From positions 397,898 to 461,897 of the forward strand of contig NZ_BSTJ01000001.1 of the NCBI RefSeq assembly GCF_030269445.1: a stretch of 64,000 bases of DNA, in the 5' to 3' direction. Position 1 is the first letter of the stretch; every line of letters starts with the position of its first letter. The DNA is from Actinoallomurus iriomotensis (lineage in GTDB: Bacteria > Actinomycetota > Actinomycetes > Streptosporangiales > Streptosporangiaceae). The notes under the pieces are model-generated. The model had not been told where the DNA came from and ran no database searches. It worked only from the letters and a program-made list of their open reading frames with translations. Positions 1-9,169 of the stretch are shown here, one piece after another. A program made the position numbers and the translations under genes.

Positions 1-398
1 TTGTTTACAGCCACGACGCGAACACTCGTACGCAGGTGCGCCTCGCGATCGGCCGGCGGCCCGCCGCCGGGCTCCCGGAGGTGGAGTACGTCGAGATCGC
101 CACCGAGCCCGCGGTCTTCGCCCGTCTCGACAAGGGCGACATCGACGTCGCCGTGCTCGACGGCGAGGCGCAGCCCGCCGGTGGCATGGGCATCTGCCGC
201 CAGGCCAAGGACGAGATCTACAACTGCCCGCCGATCATGGTCCTGATCGCCCGCCGCGACGACGGCTGGCTGGCCACCTGGTCGCGCGCCGACGCCGTCG
301 CGAGCCAGCCCATCGACGCCGTCGCCCTCGCCGAGGGCGTGGCCGAGCTGGTGCGCAAGCGGCAGGCCGGACCCGGCTCCGAGCTGTCCCGCCGATAA
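1..398 (+). CDS. Receiver-like (atypical response regulator) protein, 5' end cut by window
   Basis: The reading frame is open from base 3 to the TAA at 396-398, so the first visible residues are VYSHDANTRTQVRLAIGRRP and the true start lies outside the window. The remaining ~131 residues look like an alpha/beta receiver fold. IDVAVLDGE is the strand that normally carries the phospho-acceptor Asp, and CPPIMVLIARRDDGWLATWSRADA resembles the following strand and loop. No output domain follows; the protein ends soon after helix 5 (AEGVAELVRKR). I take it as a stand-alone receiver of a type I recall next to trpD in actinomycetes; its signal and partner are unknown. A GTG at 36 could be called as a start, but it would remove the first beta strand, so I prefer a partial gene. 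trpD follows after 26 bp in the same direction. Confidence 0.75.
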   Translation, partial: VYSHDANTRTQVRLAIGRRPAAGLPEVEYVEIATEPAVFARLDKGDIDVAVLDGEAQPAGGMGICRQAKDEIYNCPPIMVLIARRDDGWLATWSRADAVASQPIDAVALAEGVAELVRKRQAGPGSELSRR

Positions 399-424
399 CC
401 CGATAGCCGCCAGGGAGCGTCCGG

Positions 425-1474
425 ATGGACCCGCGTACGACGTGGCCCGCCCTGATCGACGCGCTGCTCAACGGGCAGTCGCTGTCGGCGGACGAGACCA
501 CTTGGGCGATGCAGGAGATCATGTCGGGCCAGGCCAGCGACGTTCAGATCGCGGGCTTCGCGGTGGCGCTCCGGGCGAAGGGCGAGACGGTCGCCGAGGT
601 CACCGGCCTCGCGACGGGCATGCTGGCCCACGCCACGCCGATCACCGTCCCCGGCCCGGCGGTCGACCTCGTCGGCACGGGCGGCGACCAGGCCCACACG
701 GTCAACATCTCGACCATGGGCGCGATCGTCGCCGCCTCCGCGGGCGCGCGGATGGTCAAGCACGGCAACCGGGCCGCGTCCTCCTCCTGCGGCGCCGCCG
801 ACCTGCTCGAAGAGCTCGGCGTCGTGATCAACCTGTCGCCGGCCGCCGCGGCCCGTGTCGCCGACGAGATCGGCATCACGTTCTGCTTCGCGCCCCTGTA
901 CCACCCGGCCCTGAAGCACACCGCGCGTACGCGCGGCGAGCTGGGCACCCCGACGATCTTCAACTTCCTGGGCCCGCTGGCCAACCCGGCCCGCCCCACG
1001 GCCCAGGCGGTCGGGGTGTACCACCCCCGCATGGCGGGCGTCATCGCGGGCGTCTTCGCCGAACGCGGCTGCTCGTCGCTGGTGTTCCGCGGCGACGACG
1101 GCCTGGACGAGCTGACCACCACCTCGACGTCGGTCGTGTGGGTGGTCCGCGACGGCACGGCGACCGAGACCGTCTTCGACCCGGCCGACCTGGGCATCCC
1201 CCGCGCGACCCCGGACGACCTGCGCGGCGCGGACGCCCGCCACAACGCCCGCGTGGCACGCGCGGTACTGGGCGGAGAGACCGGACCGGTCCGCGACATC
1301 GTGGCCCTCAACGCGGCCGCGGCGCTGGTGGCGGGCGACGGCACCCCACCCGCGGAACGGCTCACGGAGGCCATGAGAGCGGCGTACACGCGCGCTCTGG
1401 AGGCCATCGACTCCGGCAGCGCCACGGCCCTCCTGGACCGCTGGACCGAACTGACTCAGCGCCTGGCCGCCTGA
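425..1474 (+). CDS. trpD: Anthranilate phosphoribosyltransferase
   Basis: Transfers the phosphoribosyl group of PRPP to anthranilate in tryptophan synthesis (cytosolic). The 349 residues match the family length. An all-helical N-terminal domain is followed by the PRPP site GTGGD at 84-88, NIST at 94-97, and [12 protein letters not shown] from 112, which contributes anthranilate and phosphate contacts. Later [21 protein letters not shown] is also typical. The ATG at 425 has a GGGAG ribosome site a few bases upstream. No other trp gene is in the window, so trpD is isolated here, as is common in actinomycetes. The next gene (an L,D-transpeptidase) is convergent, ending 69 bp away. Confidence 0.97.
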   Translation: MDPRTTWPALIDALLNGQSLSADETTWAMQEIMSGQASDVQIAGFAVALRAKGETVAEVTGLATGMLAHATPITVPGPAVDLVGTGGDQAHTVNISTMGAIVAASAGARMVKHGNRAASSSCGAADLLEELGVVINLSPAAAARVADEIGITFCFAPLYHPALKHTARTRGELGTPTIFNFLGPLANPARPTAQAVGVYHPRMAGVIAGVFAERGCSSLVFRGDDGLDELTTTSTSVVWVVRDGTATETVFDPADLGIPRATPDDLRGADARHNARVARAVLGGETGPVRDIVALNAAAALVAGDGTPPAERLTEAMRAAYTRALEAIDSGSATALLDRWTELTQRLAA

Positions 1475-1542
1475 CGCGAACCCACCGCCGTCCGCGGCGG
1501 GACGCCCCTGGTCGTGGCGGCCTCGTCGGGCGTCGCGCGGCC

Positions 1543-2757
1543 TCAGCGCGGGGTGAGCGTGGGCGGCTGGGCCGGGGCGGGCATGCCCTGGCCGTACGAC
1601 GGGCCCAGGCGGCTCGTGGACAGCCATTCGGGCCACGACAGCTGCCAGAAGCCCCAGCCGTTCCCCGGTGCGAGGCGCCGGCGGGTGCCGGTGACCTGGA
1701 CCACGTCTCCCGGCTGGGTCTGGCGGAAGAACCAGCGGGCGTCGCGCGGGCCCAGGTTGATGCAGCCGTGGCTCACGTTGCGACTGCCCTGGTCCCCCAC
1801 CGACCACGGCGCGCTGTGCTCGTACTCGCCGCTGTCGGAGATCCGGACGGCGAAGTAGACGTCGTGCCGGTAGTGGTCCGGGCAGCCCGGCGGGCAGCCG
1901 ACCGACGCCGAGTCCATCACGACGTGGTGGCTCTTCTCCATGGTCAGGTGGATGCCGCTCGTGGTCGTGTACTTGAGCCGCGTCCCCTTCCCCATGCTGA
2001 TCGGCATCCGGCGGACTCTGTGGCCGTTCACCCGGACGTCCTGGTGGTGGCTGCGGGCGCTGGCCACGGTGATGTGCGCGTCACCGACCGCGAAGTCCCT
2101 GGCGACGTCCTCAGCGCCGTACGCGGCCCCTGCCAGCCGCAGGCCGGACAGGTGCGCCAGCAGGCGTACGCGGGTGTGCGCCGGCCAGTACTCGCGTGGG
2201 CGGAAGATCACCTCTGCCGGAGAGGTCCAGTGCCACGCGCCCGTCACCGGCGTCGACGTCCACAGCGACAGGGATCGCTCGACGGCGGTGCGGTTCCGCA
2301 CCGGCTCCGCGAAGCGCATGATGATCGGCATTCCCACCCCGACCGTGGCGCCGGGCTCCGGGGCGGCGACGGTCGCGCCGATCGTGTGCGCCACCCGGCG
2401 CGTACGGAACGTGCTCCGGACCGAGCCGACGCGGCCGTCGGCGCCCGCGACCGTGACGACGAGCGTGTACGAGCGGCCGGGGGTCAACGCCCACCGTGGC
2501 CACCACAGGGTGCCGTCCGCGCTGGTCCGCCCCTCCAGGCGCCCGCCGTCGGCCAGCGTGACCGAACGGATCCGCCCGTCGCGTACCCGGACGCTCACCG
2601 GGGCGTCCGGCGGCACGGCGCTCGCTCCCTGCGCCGGCAGGACCGTCACCGCGGCCGGCGGGCGCGTCGCGGGAGTCCGATGGGCGCAGGCCCCGAGCAG
2701 GACGGCGAGCGGGAGCACGCCGGCGGCGGCCGCCCCTCGTCGCATACGCACCCCCAC
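1543..2757 (-). CDS. L,D-transpeptidase lipoprotein (LdtMt2-like)
   Basis: Forms 3-3 cross-links in peptidoglycan on the outer face of the membrane. The 404-residue protein has a signal peptide with a lipobox, LGAC at 21-24, so it should be anchored through Cys24. Two Ig-like modules (about 35-120 and 125-225) precede a YkuD catalytic domain (about 228-360). The active-site signature SHGCIN lies at 329-334 with catalytic Cys332, and HSAPW at 315-319 is also typical. The C-terminal tail (365-404) is the usual aromatic and proline-rich extension. An internal Met at residue 5 is an equally possible start. The gene stands alone, downstream of the ctaC-ctaD-ctaF operon on the same strand but beyond that operon's terminator hairpin. 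Confidence 0.93.
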   Translation of the reverse strand: MGVRMRRGAAAAGVLPLAVLLGACAHRTPATRPPAAVTVLPAQGASAVPPDAPVSVRVRDGRIRSVTLADGGRLEGRTSADGTLWWPRWALTPGRSYTLVVTVAGADGRVGSVRSTFRTRRVAHTIGATVAAPEPGATVGVGMPIIMRFAEPVRNRTAVERSLSLWTSTPVTGAWHWTSPAEVIFRPREYWPAHTRVRLLAHLSGLRLAGAAYGAEDVARDFAVGDAHITVASARSHHQDVRVNGHRVRRMPISMGKGTRLKYTTTSGIHLTMEKSHHVVMDSASVGCPPGCPDHYRHDVYFAVRISDSGEYEHSAPWSVGDQGSRNVSHGCINLGPRDARWFFRQTQPGDVVQVTGTRRRLAPGNGWGFWQLSWPEWLSTSRLGPSYGQGMPAPAQPPTLTPR

Positions 2758-2783
2758 CCGTGAGTGTTCGTGGCGAGTATGCG

Positions 2784-2823
2784 ACGAGGGCCGGCGCCGC
2801 CTCTCGGCGACACCGGCCCTCGT
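2784..2823 (-). terminator. Hairpin terminator of the cytochrome oxidase operon
   Basis: An 11-bp perfect inverted repeat, ACGAGGGCCGG at 2784-2794 and its complement at 2813-2823, lies 20 bp beyond the ctaF stop on the minus strand. There is no T tract, as is common for terminators in high-GC actinomycetes. It separates ctaF from the transpeptidase gene. Confidence 0.75.
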
Positions 2824-2842
2824 GACCGTTTCTTGGGGTTCC

Positions 2843-3238
2843 TCAGTGCGAGAAGTGACCCCGGTAGTACTCGAACACGAATCCGATCGCGGCCAGGACC
2901 ACGGCGAGCAGCCCGATCATCAGCAGCCACCAGCCGATGACGGCGCCGAGCGACGCCGTGGCCGCGGCGGCGGCGGCGAACAGCGGCCACCAGCTGTGCG
3001 GGCTGAAGAAGCCCAGCTCGCCCGCGCCGTCGGCGATCTCGCCCTCCTTGTCGTCCTCCGGCCGCGGACCCACCCGGCGGCCGGTGAACAGGAGGTAGAA
3101 GCCGACCAGCCCGGCCAGGCCCACGGTCAGGGCCAGCGCGGTGGTGCCGGTCGGGTCGTGCGACCACAGCCAGTAGATGACGTCCATCACCGCGAAGAAC
3201 AGCGCGCAGCCGACGAACAGGTAACCTTCGACCTTCAT
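2843..3238 (-). CDS. ctaF: Cytochrome c oxidase subunit IV, actinobacterial type
   Basis: Small membrane subunit of the actinobacterial aa3 oxidase, part of the bc1-aa3 supercomplex. The 131-residue product starts MKVEGYLFVGCALFFAVMDV and has four predicted membrane helices, two at the N terminus and two at the C terminus. The charged loop between them is EDDKEGEIADGAGE. The ATG at 3238-3236 is chosen because it sits 2 bp after the ctaD stop and gives the normal family length; a longer open frame upstream reads into ctaD. It is the last gene of ctaC-ctaD-ctaF. Confidence 0.95.
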   Translation of the reverse strand: MKVEGYLFVGCALFFAVMDVIYWLWSHDPTGTTALALTVGLAGLVGFYLLFTGRRVGPRPEDDKEGEIADGAGELGFFSPHSWWPLFAAAAAATASLGAVIGWWLLMIGLLAVVLAAIGFVFEYYRGHFSH

Positions 3239-3240
3239 CG

Positions 3241-4920
3241 TCAGTCCTCCGTTCCGGCACCGGCCGTCACGGCGGGCTTGGCGTCGCTGTGCGGGTAGTG
3301 CAGGTCGAACGCGGGCCGCTCGGAGCGGATCCGCGGGATCGCGGTGAAGTTGTGCCGCGGCGGCGGGCAGGACGTCGCCCACTCGAGCGAGTTGCCGTAG
3401 CCCCACGGGTCGTCGACGTGGACCCGCTCGCCGCTGCGGGCGGTGATGTAGACGTTCCACAGGAACGGCAGCATCGAGATCGCCAGGATCAGCGCGCCGA
3501 TGCTGGAGACCTCATTGAGCCCGGTGAACTGCTTGGCGTAGTCGGGGACGCGCCGCTGCATGCCCTCGGCGCCCAACCAGTGCTGGACCAGGAAGGTCGT
3601 GTGGAAGCCGATGAACAGCAGCCAGAAGTGGACCTTGCCCCAGAACTCGTTGAGCTTCTTCCCCGTCATCTTCGGCCACCAGAAGTAGAAGCCGGCGAAC
3701 ATCGCGAACACCACGGTGCCGAACAGCACGTAGTGGAAGTGCGCGACGACGAAGTAGCTGTCGTTGAGGTGGAAGTCCAGCGGCGGCGAGGCCAGGATGA
3801 TGCCGGTCAGGCCACCGAAGAGGAACGTCACCAGGAAGCCCAGCGACCACAGCATCGGTGTCTCGAACGTCAGATGCCCTCGCCAGATCGTGCCGACCCA
3901 GTTGAAGAACTTCACCCCGGTGGGCACCGCGATGAGGAACGTCATGAACGAGAAGAACGGCAGCAGCACCTGGCCGGTCGGGAACATGTGGTGCGCCCAC
4001 ACGGTCACGGACAGGCCGGCGATGGCGACGGTCGCGCTGACCAGGCCGATGTAGCCGAAGACCGGCTTGCGGGAGAACACCGGCAGGATCTCGGTGATGA
4101 TCCCGAAGAAGGGCAACGCGACGATGTACACCTCGGGATGGCCGAAGAACCAGAAGAGGTGTTGCCAGAGCATCGCGCCGCCGTTGGCGGCGTCGAACAC
4201 GTGCGCGCCGAGCTTGCGGTCGGCCTCCAGCGCCAGCAGCGCGGCGGCCAGCACCGGGAAGGCCATGAGCACGAGGATCGACGTCAGCAGGATGTTCCAC
4301 ACGAAGATCGGCATCCGGAACATCGTCATGCCCGGCGCCCGCATGCAGAAGATCGTGGTGACGAAGTTGACGCCACCGAGGATCGTGCCCAGGCCGGACA
4401 GCACCAGACCCATGATCCACAGGTCGCCGCCGACCTCGGGTGAGCGGATGGCGTTCGACAGTGGCGAGTAGGCGTACCAGCCGAAGCTCGCGGCGCCGCC
4501 CGGGGTCAGGAACCCGCTGATCGTGATGATCCCGCCGAACAGGAACAGGTAGAAGCTGAACATGTTCATGCGGGGGAACGCCACGTCGGGCGAGCCGATC
4601 TGCAGCGGCATGATCACGTTGCCGAACCCGACGAACAGCGGCGTCGCGAACAGCAGCAGCATGATCGTGCCGTGCATCGTGAAGAGCTGGTTGAACTGCT
4701 CCTCGCTGACGACCTGCAGGCCCGGCCGGGCCAGCTCGGCGCGCATGACCAGGGCCAGGATGCCGCCGATGCCGAAGAACACGAACGACGTGATCAGGTA
4801 CATGTACCCGATCACCTTGTGGTCCGTGGACGACATCCACGACGCGATGATCTGGCCCTTGCTCGTGCGCCGGGGCGCGCCCGCCGACGACGAGGTCGGG
4901 TGAGAGATGGTGGTGGTCAC
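3241..4920 (-). CDS. ctaD: Cytochrome c oxidase subunit I
   Basis: Catalytic subunit of the aa3-type oxidase; it holds heme a and the heme a3-CuB site and pumps protons across the membrane. The 559 residues and about twelve membrane helices are as expected. Visible ligand motifs include TMHGT (His83, heme a), HPEVY at 261-265 (CuB His261 and the cross-linked Tyr265, with Glu263), HHMF at 310-313 (CuB) and HFHYVLFG further on. The GTG start overlaps the ctaC stop (GTGA, 4917-4920), so translation is probably coupled. It lies between ctaC and ctaF in one operon read on the minus strand. Confidence 0.98.
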   Translation of the reverse strand: MTTTISHPTSSSAGAPRRTSKGQIIASWMSSTDHKVIGYMYLITSFVFFGIGGILALVMRAELARPGLQVVSEEQFNQLFTMHGTIMLLLFATPLFVGFGNVIMPLQIGSPDVAFPRMNMFSFYLFLFGGIITISGFLTPGGAASFGWYAYSPLSNAIRSPEVGGDLWIMGLVLSGLGTILGGVNFVTTIFCMRAPGMTMFRMPIFVWNILLTSILVLMAFPVLAAALLALEADRKLGAHVFDAANGGAMLWQHLFWFFGHPEVYIVALPFFGIITEILPVFSRKPVFGYIGLVSATVAIAGLSVTVWAHHMFPTGQVLLPFFSFMTFLIAVPTGVKFFNWVGTIWRGHLTFETPMLWSLGFLVTFLFGGLTGIILASPPLDFHLNDSYFVVAHFHYVLFGTVVFAMFAGFYFWWPKMTGKKLNEFWGKVHFWLLFIGFHTTFLVQHWLGAEGMQRRVPDYAKQFTGLNEVSSIGALILAISMLPFLWNVYITARSGERVHVDDPWGYGNSLEWATSCPPPRHNFTAIPRIRSERPAFDLHYPHSDAKPAVTAGAGTED

Positions 4921-5750
4921 TGCGTGCTCCCGCTCGCCTTATGGCTGGAGATGAACTGGTCGAACTCCGCCTGCGGAACGATCTTCACCTGGAAGAGCAT
5001 CCGGCCGTGCTCGACACCGCAGAGTTCGGCGCAGCGTCCTTCGTACGTGCCCGTCTTCGTGGGGGTGACCTCGAAGTCCTGACCGGTCTTGGCCCCCGGG
5101 ATGATGTCGCGCTTGAAGATGAAGGACGGGACCCAGAACGAGTGGATGACGTCCTTGGACACCAGGTGGAACCGCACCTTCTTGCCGACCGGGATCTCGA
5201 ACGTCGGCTTGTGCGGGTCGTCGGGCGAGACGGGCTGTCCGACGATCGGCGCGGTGTGGTACTGCGGATAGTCGAACTGCCAGCTCCATTGGAACGCCGT
5301 CACGTTGACGACGGTCACGTCGCTGGCCTGGGACGCCGGCGTCAGCTTCTCGAGATACGTCTCGTCGCGCGCGGTGAAGTAGAACAGCACCGCGACGATG
5401 ATGAACGGCACGACGGTGTACAGCATCTCGATCGGCAGGTTGTAGCGAACCTGCGGCGGCAGCTGATCGGACCGCTTGCGGTGGAAGAGCACCGCCCAGA
5501 TGATCAAGCCCCAGACGAGGGCGCCGACGGCGAGCGCGGCGACCCAGGACCCCTGCCAGAGGGTCAGGACGCGCTTGCCCTGCTCGGTGACCGGCGTCGG
5601 CAGGCCGAGGCGCACTTTCTCAGCGGAGCACGCCGTCGCGGCGAACGCCAGCGCCGACAGCGCCGCGGCGCCCGTCAGCAGGCGTCGGCGGGCGCCGGGC
5701 GCGGCGGCGCTCGCGGGCGTACGCCGCTCTCTACGGCGGGTCGGACTCAC
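4917..5750 (-). CDS. ctaC: Cytochrome c oxidase subunit II (CuA) lipoprotein
   Basis: Accepts electrons from cytochrome c through the binuclear CuA centre and passes them to subunit I. The protein has a twin-arginine-rich N terminus and a lipobox-like FAATAC, so it may be lipid-anchored. Two membrane helices follow, then a cupredoxin domain with the CuA motif [12 protein letters not shown] and an aromatic stretch FQWSWQF. I place the start at the GTG at 5750-5748 ([10 protein letters not shown]). A GGAAGG ribosome site lies 6 bp upstream, and related proteins begin in the same place. A longer ATG start at 5804 has no ribosome site. First gene of ctaC-ctaD-ctaF, divergent from the cysteine desulfurase gene. 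Confidence 0.95.
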   Translation of the reverse strand: MSPTRRRERRTPASAAAPGARRRLLTGAAALSALAFAATACSAEKVRLGLPTPVTEQGKRVLTLWQGSWVAALAVGALVWGLIIWAVLFHRKRSDQLPPQVRYNLPIEMLYTVVPFIIVAVLFYFTARDETYLEKLTPASQASDVTVVNVTAFQWSWQFDYPQYHTAPIVGQPVSPDDPHKPTFEIPVGKKVRFHLVSKDVIHSFWVPSFIFKRDIIPGAKTGQDFEVTPTKTGTYEGRCAELCGVEHGRMLFQVKIVPQAEFDQFISSHKASGSTQ

Positions 5751-5871
5751 GGATTGCCTTCCCACGATGAAGCCCGAGTCTCGGGCGATCAGGTCGATGT
5801 TCACACGTGTGGAGGAAACATTAGCGGAGGGTCCCGGACACCCCGGTGGTACCCCCGTTACTGTCGTAGTC

Positions 5872-7005
5872 GTGGCCTACTTCGACGCCGCGTCCACCGA
5901 ACCCCTGCACCCGGCGGCACGCGAGGCGCTGCTGGGTGCCCTGGAGGGCGGATGGGCCGATCCCCAGCGGCTTTACGGCTCGGCGCGCCGTTCGCGCATG
6001 CTGCTCGAACGGGCCCGCGCGCAGGTCGCGGCCGCCTTCGGGGCACGCGCCGACGAGACGTCCTTCACCTCCTCCGGCACCCAGGCGATCCACCTCGGCG
6101 TGCTCGGCACCCTGCACGCGCGCCGCCGCGCCGGCCGGCATCTCGTCGTGGGCGCCGTCGAGCACTCCAGCGTGCTGCACGCCGCCGGGCGGCACGAGCG
6201 CGAGGGCGGCACGGTCACCACGGTGGGCGTCGACCGTACGGGGCGGGTCGATCCGGAGGAGTTCGCCGCGGCGCTGCGCCCGGACACGGCACTGGCCTGC
6301 CTGCAGTCGGCCAACCACGAGGTCGGCACGCTCCAGCCCGTGGCCGAGGTCGCCGAGGCGTGCCGCGCGGCCCGGGTGCCGCTGCTGGTCGACGCGGCCC
6401 AGTCGGCCGGCCGGGCGCCGATCCTGGGCGGCTGGTCGCTGCTGACGGCCTCGGCGCACAAGTGGGGCGGCCCGCCCGGCGTGGGCGTTCTGGTCGTACG
6501 CAAGAACACCCGCTGGAGGTCGCCGCTGCCCGAGGACGAGCGGGAGAGCCGCCGCGTCCCGGGATTTGAGAACGTTCCAGCGATCGTGGCAGCGGCGGCG
6601 GCTCTGGAGGCGTACGGTGCGGAGATGGAACTGGACGCCCCGCGCCTTTCGGCGCTGGTCGACCTGATCCGTGAGCGCGCGCCCCGTCTGGTCGAGGACG
6701 TCGAGGTCATCGGTCACCCGGTCGAGCGCCTCCCCCACCTGGTCACGTTCTCGTGCCTTTACGTGGAGGGCGAGGCGCTGCTGACCGAGCTCGACCGGCT
6801 GGGATTCGAGGTCTCGTCCGGAAGTTCCTGTACGGCGGATACTCTCCGACCGAGCCATGTTCTGGAGGCGATGGGAGTGATTACTCATGGAAATGTCCGG
6901 GTATCGCTCTCCCGCGGGACCAGAGCGGCCGACGTCGACCGTTTTCTCGCGGTCCTTCCCGGGGCCGTGCGCAGGCTCCGCCAGACGAGCGGGGTGACGG
7001 GTTGA
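5872..7005 (+). CDS. Cysteine desulfurase, NifS/IscS-like aminotransferase class V
   Basis: PLP enzyme that removes sulfur from cysteine and carries it as a persulfide. The 377 residues begin VAYFDAASTEPLHPAAREAL, the usual family start. The PLP lysine is Lys197 in SAHKWGGPPG, His98 (EHSS) stacks on the cofactor, and the persulfide Cys320 lies in SSGSSCT. The GTG at 5872 is preferred because homologues start at this motif; the frame is open further upstream but covers the ctaC promoter region. The next gene, 104 bp downstream, encodes a TusA-like sulfur carrier, so the pair may form a sulfur relay. It is shorter than housekeeping IscS/SufS enzymes and is probably not the SUF desulfurase. Confidence 0.9.
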   Translation: MAYFDAASTEPLHPAAREALLGALEGGWADPQRLYGSARRSRMLLERARAQVAAAFGARADETSFTSSGTQAIHLGVLGTLHARRRAGRHLVVGAVEHSSVLHAAGRHEREGGTVTTVGVDRTGRVDPEEFAAALRPDTALACLQSANHEVGTLQPVAEVAEACRAARVPLLVDAAQSAGRAPILGGWSLLTASAHKWGGPPGVGVLVVRKNTRWRSPLPEDERESRRVPGFENVPAIVAAAAALEAYGAEMELDAPRLSALVDLIRERAPRLVEDVEVIGHPVERLPHLVTFSCLYVEGEALLTELDRLGFEVSSGSSCTADTLRPSHVLEAMGVITHGNVRVSLSRGTRAADVDRFLAVLPGAVRRLRQTSGVTG

Positions 7006-7018
7006 TCGGCACCGGTCG

Positions 7019-7092
7019 AGTGAGTGAGCGGAGCGAGCGAACCGATGAAACACGCGCGCCTGGTCACTCCTCCGACGGAGGAGGGCTCATGA
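7019..7092 (+). repeat. Intergenic repeat copy A with SD-containing hairpin
   Basis: About 70 bp between the desulfurase and tusA genes that recurs at 21316-21385. The 3' 32 bases match that copy at 29 of 32 positions. The core CTCCTCCGACGGAGGAG is a near-perfect palindrome containing a strong GGAGGAGG ribosome site. An ATG follows at 7089 and opens a nine-codon ORF (MNEEIGIWA, 7089-7118) whose stop overlaps the tusA start by 10 bases. The upstream part is rich in GAGCGGAGCGAGCG units. Confidence 0.7.
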
Positions 7093-7108
7093 ACGAGGAG
7101 ATCGGCAT

Positions 7109-7408
7109 ATGGGCCTGAAGCGCCGCCGCGCCGTCCGGGAGACGCCGGCTCCGGAGACGCCCCCGGTGATCACCGGCCCCCGGGCGCTGGTCACCATCGA
7201 CGCACTGGGCCGCAAGTGCCCGATCCCGATCATCATGCTCGCCGAGCGCATCGGCGAGGTGCCGGTCGGCGAGATCATCGCGGTGAAGGCCGACGACGTG
7301 GCGGCCCGCACGGACGTCCCGGCGTGGTGCCGGATGAAGTCGCAGGACTTCGTCTGGGAGGAGACCCTCCCCCGCGGCTGGGCCTTCCACGTACGCCGCA
7401 ACTACTGA
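7109..7408 (+). CDS. TusA/SirA-family sulfur carrier
   Basis: A 99-residue protein with an N-terminal tail of about 25 residues (basic, then Pro/Glu-rich) and a TusA-like domain. The diagnostic DALGRKCPIPIIMLAERI is near residue 31; the Cys in the CPxP motif is the sulfur-accepting residue. The C-terminal half, with MKSQDFVWEE, is the usual second beta strand and helix. The ATG at 7109 has GAGGAG 8 bases upstream and overlaps the stop of a nine-codon ORF, suggesting coupling. Downstream of a cysteine desulfurase, it is likely to receive sulfur from it; the end user is unknown. Confidence 0.9.
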   Translation: MGLKRRRAVRETPAPETPPVITGPRALVTIDALGRKCPIPIIMLAERIGEVPVGEIIAVKADDVAARTDVPAWCRMKSQDFVWEETLPRGWAFHVRRNY

Positions 7409-7419
7409 CCCGTCCGTAC

Positions 7420-7444
7420 GGGGCGACCCGGCATGGGCCGCCCC
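7420..7444. terminator. Bidirectional hairpin between tusA-like gene and adenosine kinase
   Basis: GGGGCG at 7420-7425 pairs with CGCCCC at 7439-7444, with an inner CCC/GGG pair around a GGCAT loop. It lies in the 47-bp gap between two convergent genes. Confidence 0.6.
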
Positions 7445-7455
7445 GCTGGTGAGGC

Positions 7456-8427
7456 TCAGTTCAGGACGCGCCCGGCGATCTCGTCCGCGGCCTCGCGGCC
7501 GTACGCCTCGACGAAGCGGTCGACGAACTGCTGGCGGTGCAGGGTGTACTCCTGCGGCCCGGCGACCTCGAGCGCGTGCGCGGCGAGGAGGTTGCCCATC
7601 TGCGCGGCGCGTTCGAGGGACAGCTCCCAGGAGATCGCGGTGAGGAAGCCGGCGCGGAAGGCGTCGCCCACGCCGGTCGGCTCGACCTTACGGACCTCCG
7701 GCGCGGCGTCGACGTGCAGGGAGGGCTCGCCGGCGCGGTCGATCCGCACGCCCTTCGGACCGAGGGTGGTCACCCGCACGCCGACGCGCTCCAGGACCTC
7801 CTCGTCCGACCAGCCGGTCTTCTGCTCGCAGAGCGACTTCTCGTACTCGTTGGTGAACAGGTACGCGGCGCCGTCGATCAGCTCCCGTACGTCGTTCATG
7901 CGGGCCAGCTGCTGGGACGGGTCGGCGGCGAACGGGATGCCGCGGGTACGGCACTCCTCGGTGTGCCGGAGCATGCCGTCGGGGTCGTCGGCGCCGATGA
8001 GGACCAGGTCCAGGCCGCCCACGCGGTCGACGATGGGCTGGAGCTCGATCTCCCGGGCCTCGCTCATCGCACCCGCGTAGAACGAGGCGATCTGGTTGTG
8101 GTCCTCATCGGTGGTGCACAGGAAGCGCGCCGTGTGGTGGAGCTGGGAGACGTACACCGAGGAGGTGTCGACGCCGTGCCGGTCGAGCCAGGAGCGGTAG
8201 TCGGCGAAGTCGTCGCCGACGGCGCCGACGAGGATGGGGTTCTGGCCGAGGCACCCCATCCCGTAGCAGATGTTGGCGGCGACGCCGCCCCGCCGGATGT
8301 CCAGCGCGTCCACCAGGAAGGACAGGGACACGGTGTGCAGCTGGTCGGGGATCAGCTGGTCGGCGAACCGTCCTGGAAACGTCATCAGGTGGTCGGTGGC
8401 GATGGAACCGGCAACAGCGATGCGCAC
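7456..8427 (-). CDS. adoK: Adenosine kinase, PfkB family (mycobacterial AdoK/CbhK type)
   Basis: PfkB-fold sugar/nucleoside kinase of 323 residues. The N-terminal glycine motif is GGVAANICYGMGCLG (about 47-61). The C-terminal anion hole with the catalytic base is PTGVGDAFRAGF, Asp255. The start MRIAVAGSIATDHLMTFPG is characteristic of the group whose mycobacterial member (Rv2202c) was shown to be an adenosine kinase and sits near ctaC, as here. Expected role: adenosine to AMP in purine salvage. A ribokinase-like specificity cannot be excluded from sequence alone. It is a single gene; a hairpin lies upstream after the erpA-like gene. Confidence 0.85.
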   Translation of the reverse strand: MRIAVAGSIATDHLMTFPGRFADQLIPDQLHTVSLSFLVDALDIRRGGVAANICYGMGCLGQNPILVGAVGDDFADYRSWLDRHGVDTSSVYVSQLHHTARFLCTTDEDHNQIASFYAGAMSEAREIELQPIVDRVGGLDLVLIGADDPDGMLRHTEECRTRGIPFAADPSQQLARMNDVRELIDGAAYLFTNEYEKSLCEQKTGWSDEEVLERVGVRVTTLGPKGVRIDRAGEPSLHVDAAPEVRKVEPTGVGDAFRAGFLTAISWELSLERAAQMGNLLAAHALEVAGPQEYTLHRQQFVDRFVEAYGREAADEIAGRVLN

Positions 8428-8540
8428 GACGTCGTACTCCTCGGTCGATCGGCGACCTCGTCATAGCCGCGAGGTCATCTCGAAGCCTGTGGTCAAAACC
8501 CGGCAAGACTACTGCCTCTGGGCGCCCTGACATGCCGAAT

Positions 8541-8574
8541 GCCCGTGTACCCGGGCGATCCCGGGAACACGGGC
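8541..8574 (-). terminator. Hairpin terminator after erpA-like gene
   Basis: A 15-bp stem with one A/A mismatch: GCCCGTGTACCCGGG at 8541-8555 pairs with 8560-8574 across a four-base loop. It lies 27 bp downstream of the erpA-like stop on the minus strand. Confidence 0.75.
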
Positions 8575-8601
8575 ACCATGATCCGGCGAAGCGCTAGAGG
8601 A

Positions 8602-8955
8602 TCAGTGGAACGAGTCGCCGCACGCGCAGGAGCCGCCGGCGTTCGGGTTGTCGATCGTGAAGCCCTGCTTCTCGATCGTGTCGACGAAGTCGATCTTCGC
8701 GCCCGAGAGGTAAGGCACGCTCATCCGGTCGACCCGGACGCCCAGCCCGTTGAAGTCCTGGACCAGGTCGCCGTCCACCTCGCGGTCGTCGAAGTAGAGC
8801 TGGTAGATCAGGCCCGAGCAGCCGCCGGGCTGGACCTGCACACGCAGCGCGAGGCCTTCCTCGCCCTGCTGCTCGAGCAGGCTCTTGGCCTTCTCCGCCG
8901 CGGCGTCGGTGAGGATGACGCCATTCTGCGTGGAGGTGTCGGCTGAAACCGTCAT
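8602..8955 (-). CDS. erpA: Iron-sulfur cluster insertion protein, HesB/ErpA type
   Basis: A-type Fe-S carrier of 117 residues that hands clusters to apo-enzymes. The three cluster-binding cysteines are present: Cys in QPGGCSGLIY and the C-terminal pair in GGSCACGDSFH. The ATG at 8955-8953 (MTVSADTSTQNGV) has GGGAG upstream and gives normal length; a longer frame to 9057 is rejected. It is divergent from nadA, which encodes a 4Fe-4S enzyme, so the neighbour is a plausible client. The gene is followed by a terminator hairpin and appears monocistronic. Confidence 0.95.
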   Translation of the reverse strand: MTVSADTSTQNGVILTDAAAEKAKSLLEQQGEEGLALRVQVQPGGCSGLIYQLYFDDREVDGDLVQDFNGLGVRVDRMSVPYLSGAKIDFVDTIEKQGFTIDNPNAGGSCACGDSFH

Positions 8956-9169
8956 GTGCGAACTCCCGGTTGGCTCGGCCGTCCCATGACGGCCGTCGCT
9001 GTTGGCTTTCCCTCCTCCACAACGTACCCGCTGCCCCCGGCCATTCCCCAAGTCCACCGCTGTGTTCCTGGCCGCATATCGCCACAGACGGGTCCTGGGA
9101 GGCCCATAACGCCCGCTCGTGCAGTATCGTCAAATCGACGATAAGTCCTGTTGGAGGAGGTACCCCCAA

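Noticed and set aside
218-1807. Long minus-strand frame opposite trpD
   Set aside because: Opposite-strand shadow of trpD, typical at this GC content; Arg/Gly-rich with no domain.
3289-4443. 384-codon plus-strand frame opposite ctaD
   Set aside because: Composition (Glu, Arg, His, Gln rich) is that of an antisense shadow of the oxidase gene.
9125-9145. TCGTC-AAATC-GACGA inverted repeat ahead of nadA as an NAD-regulator operator
   Set aside because: Only five-base arms, and no match to a regulator site that I can name.
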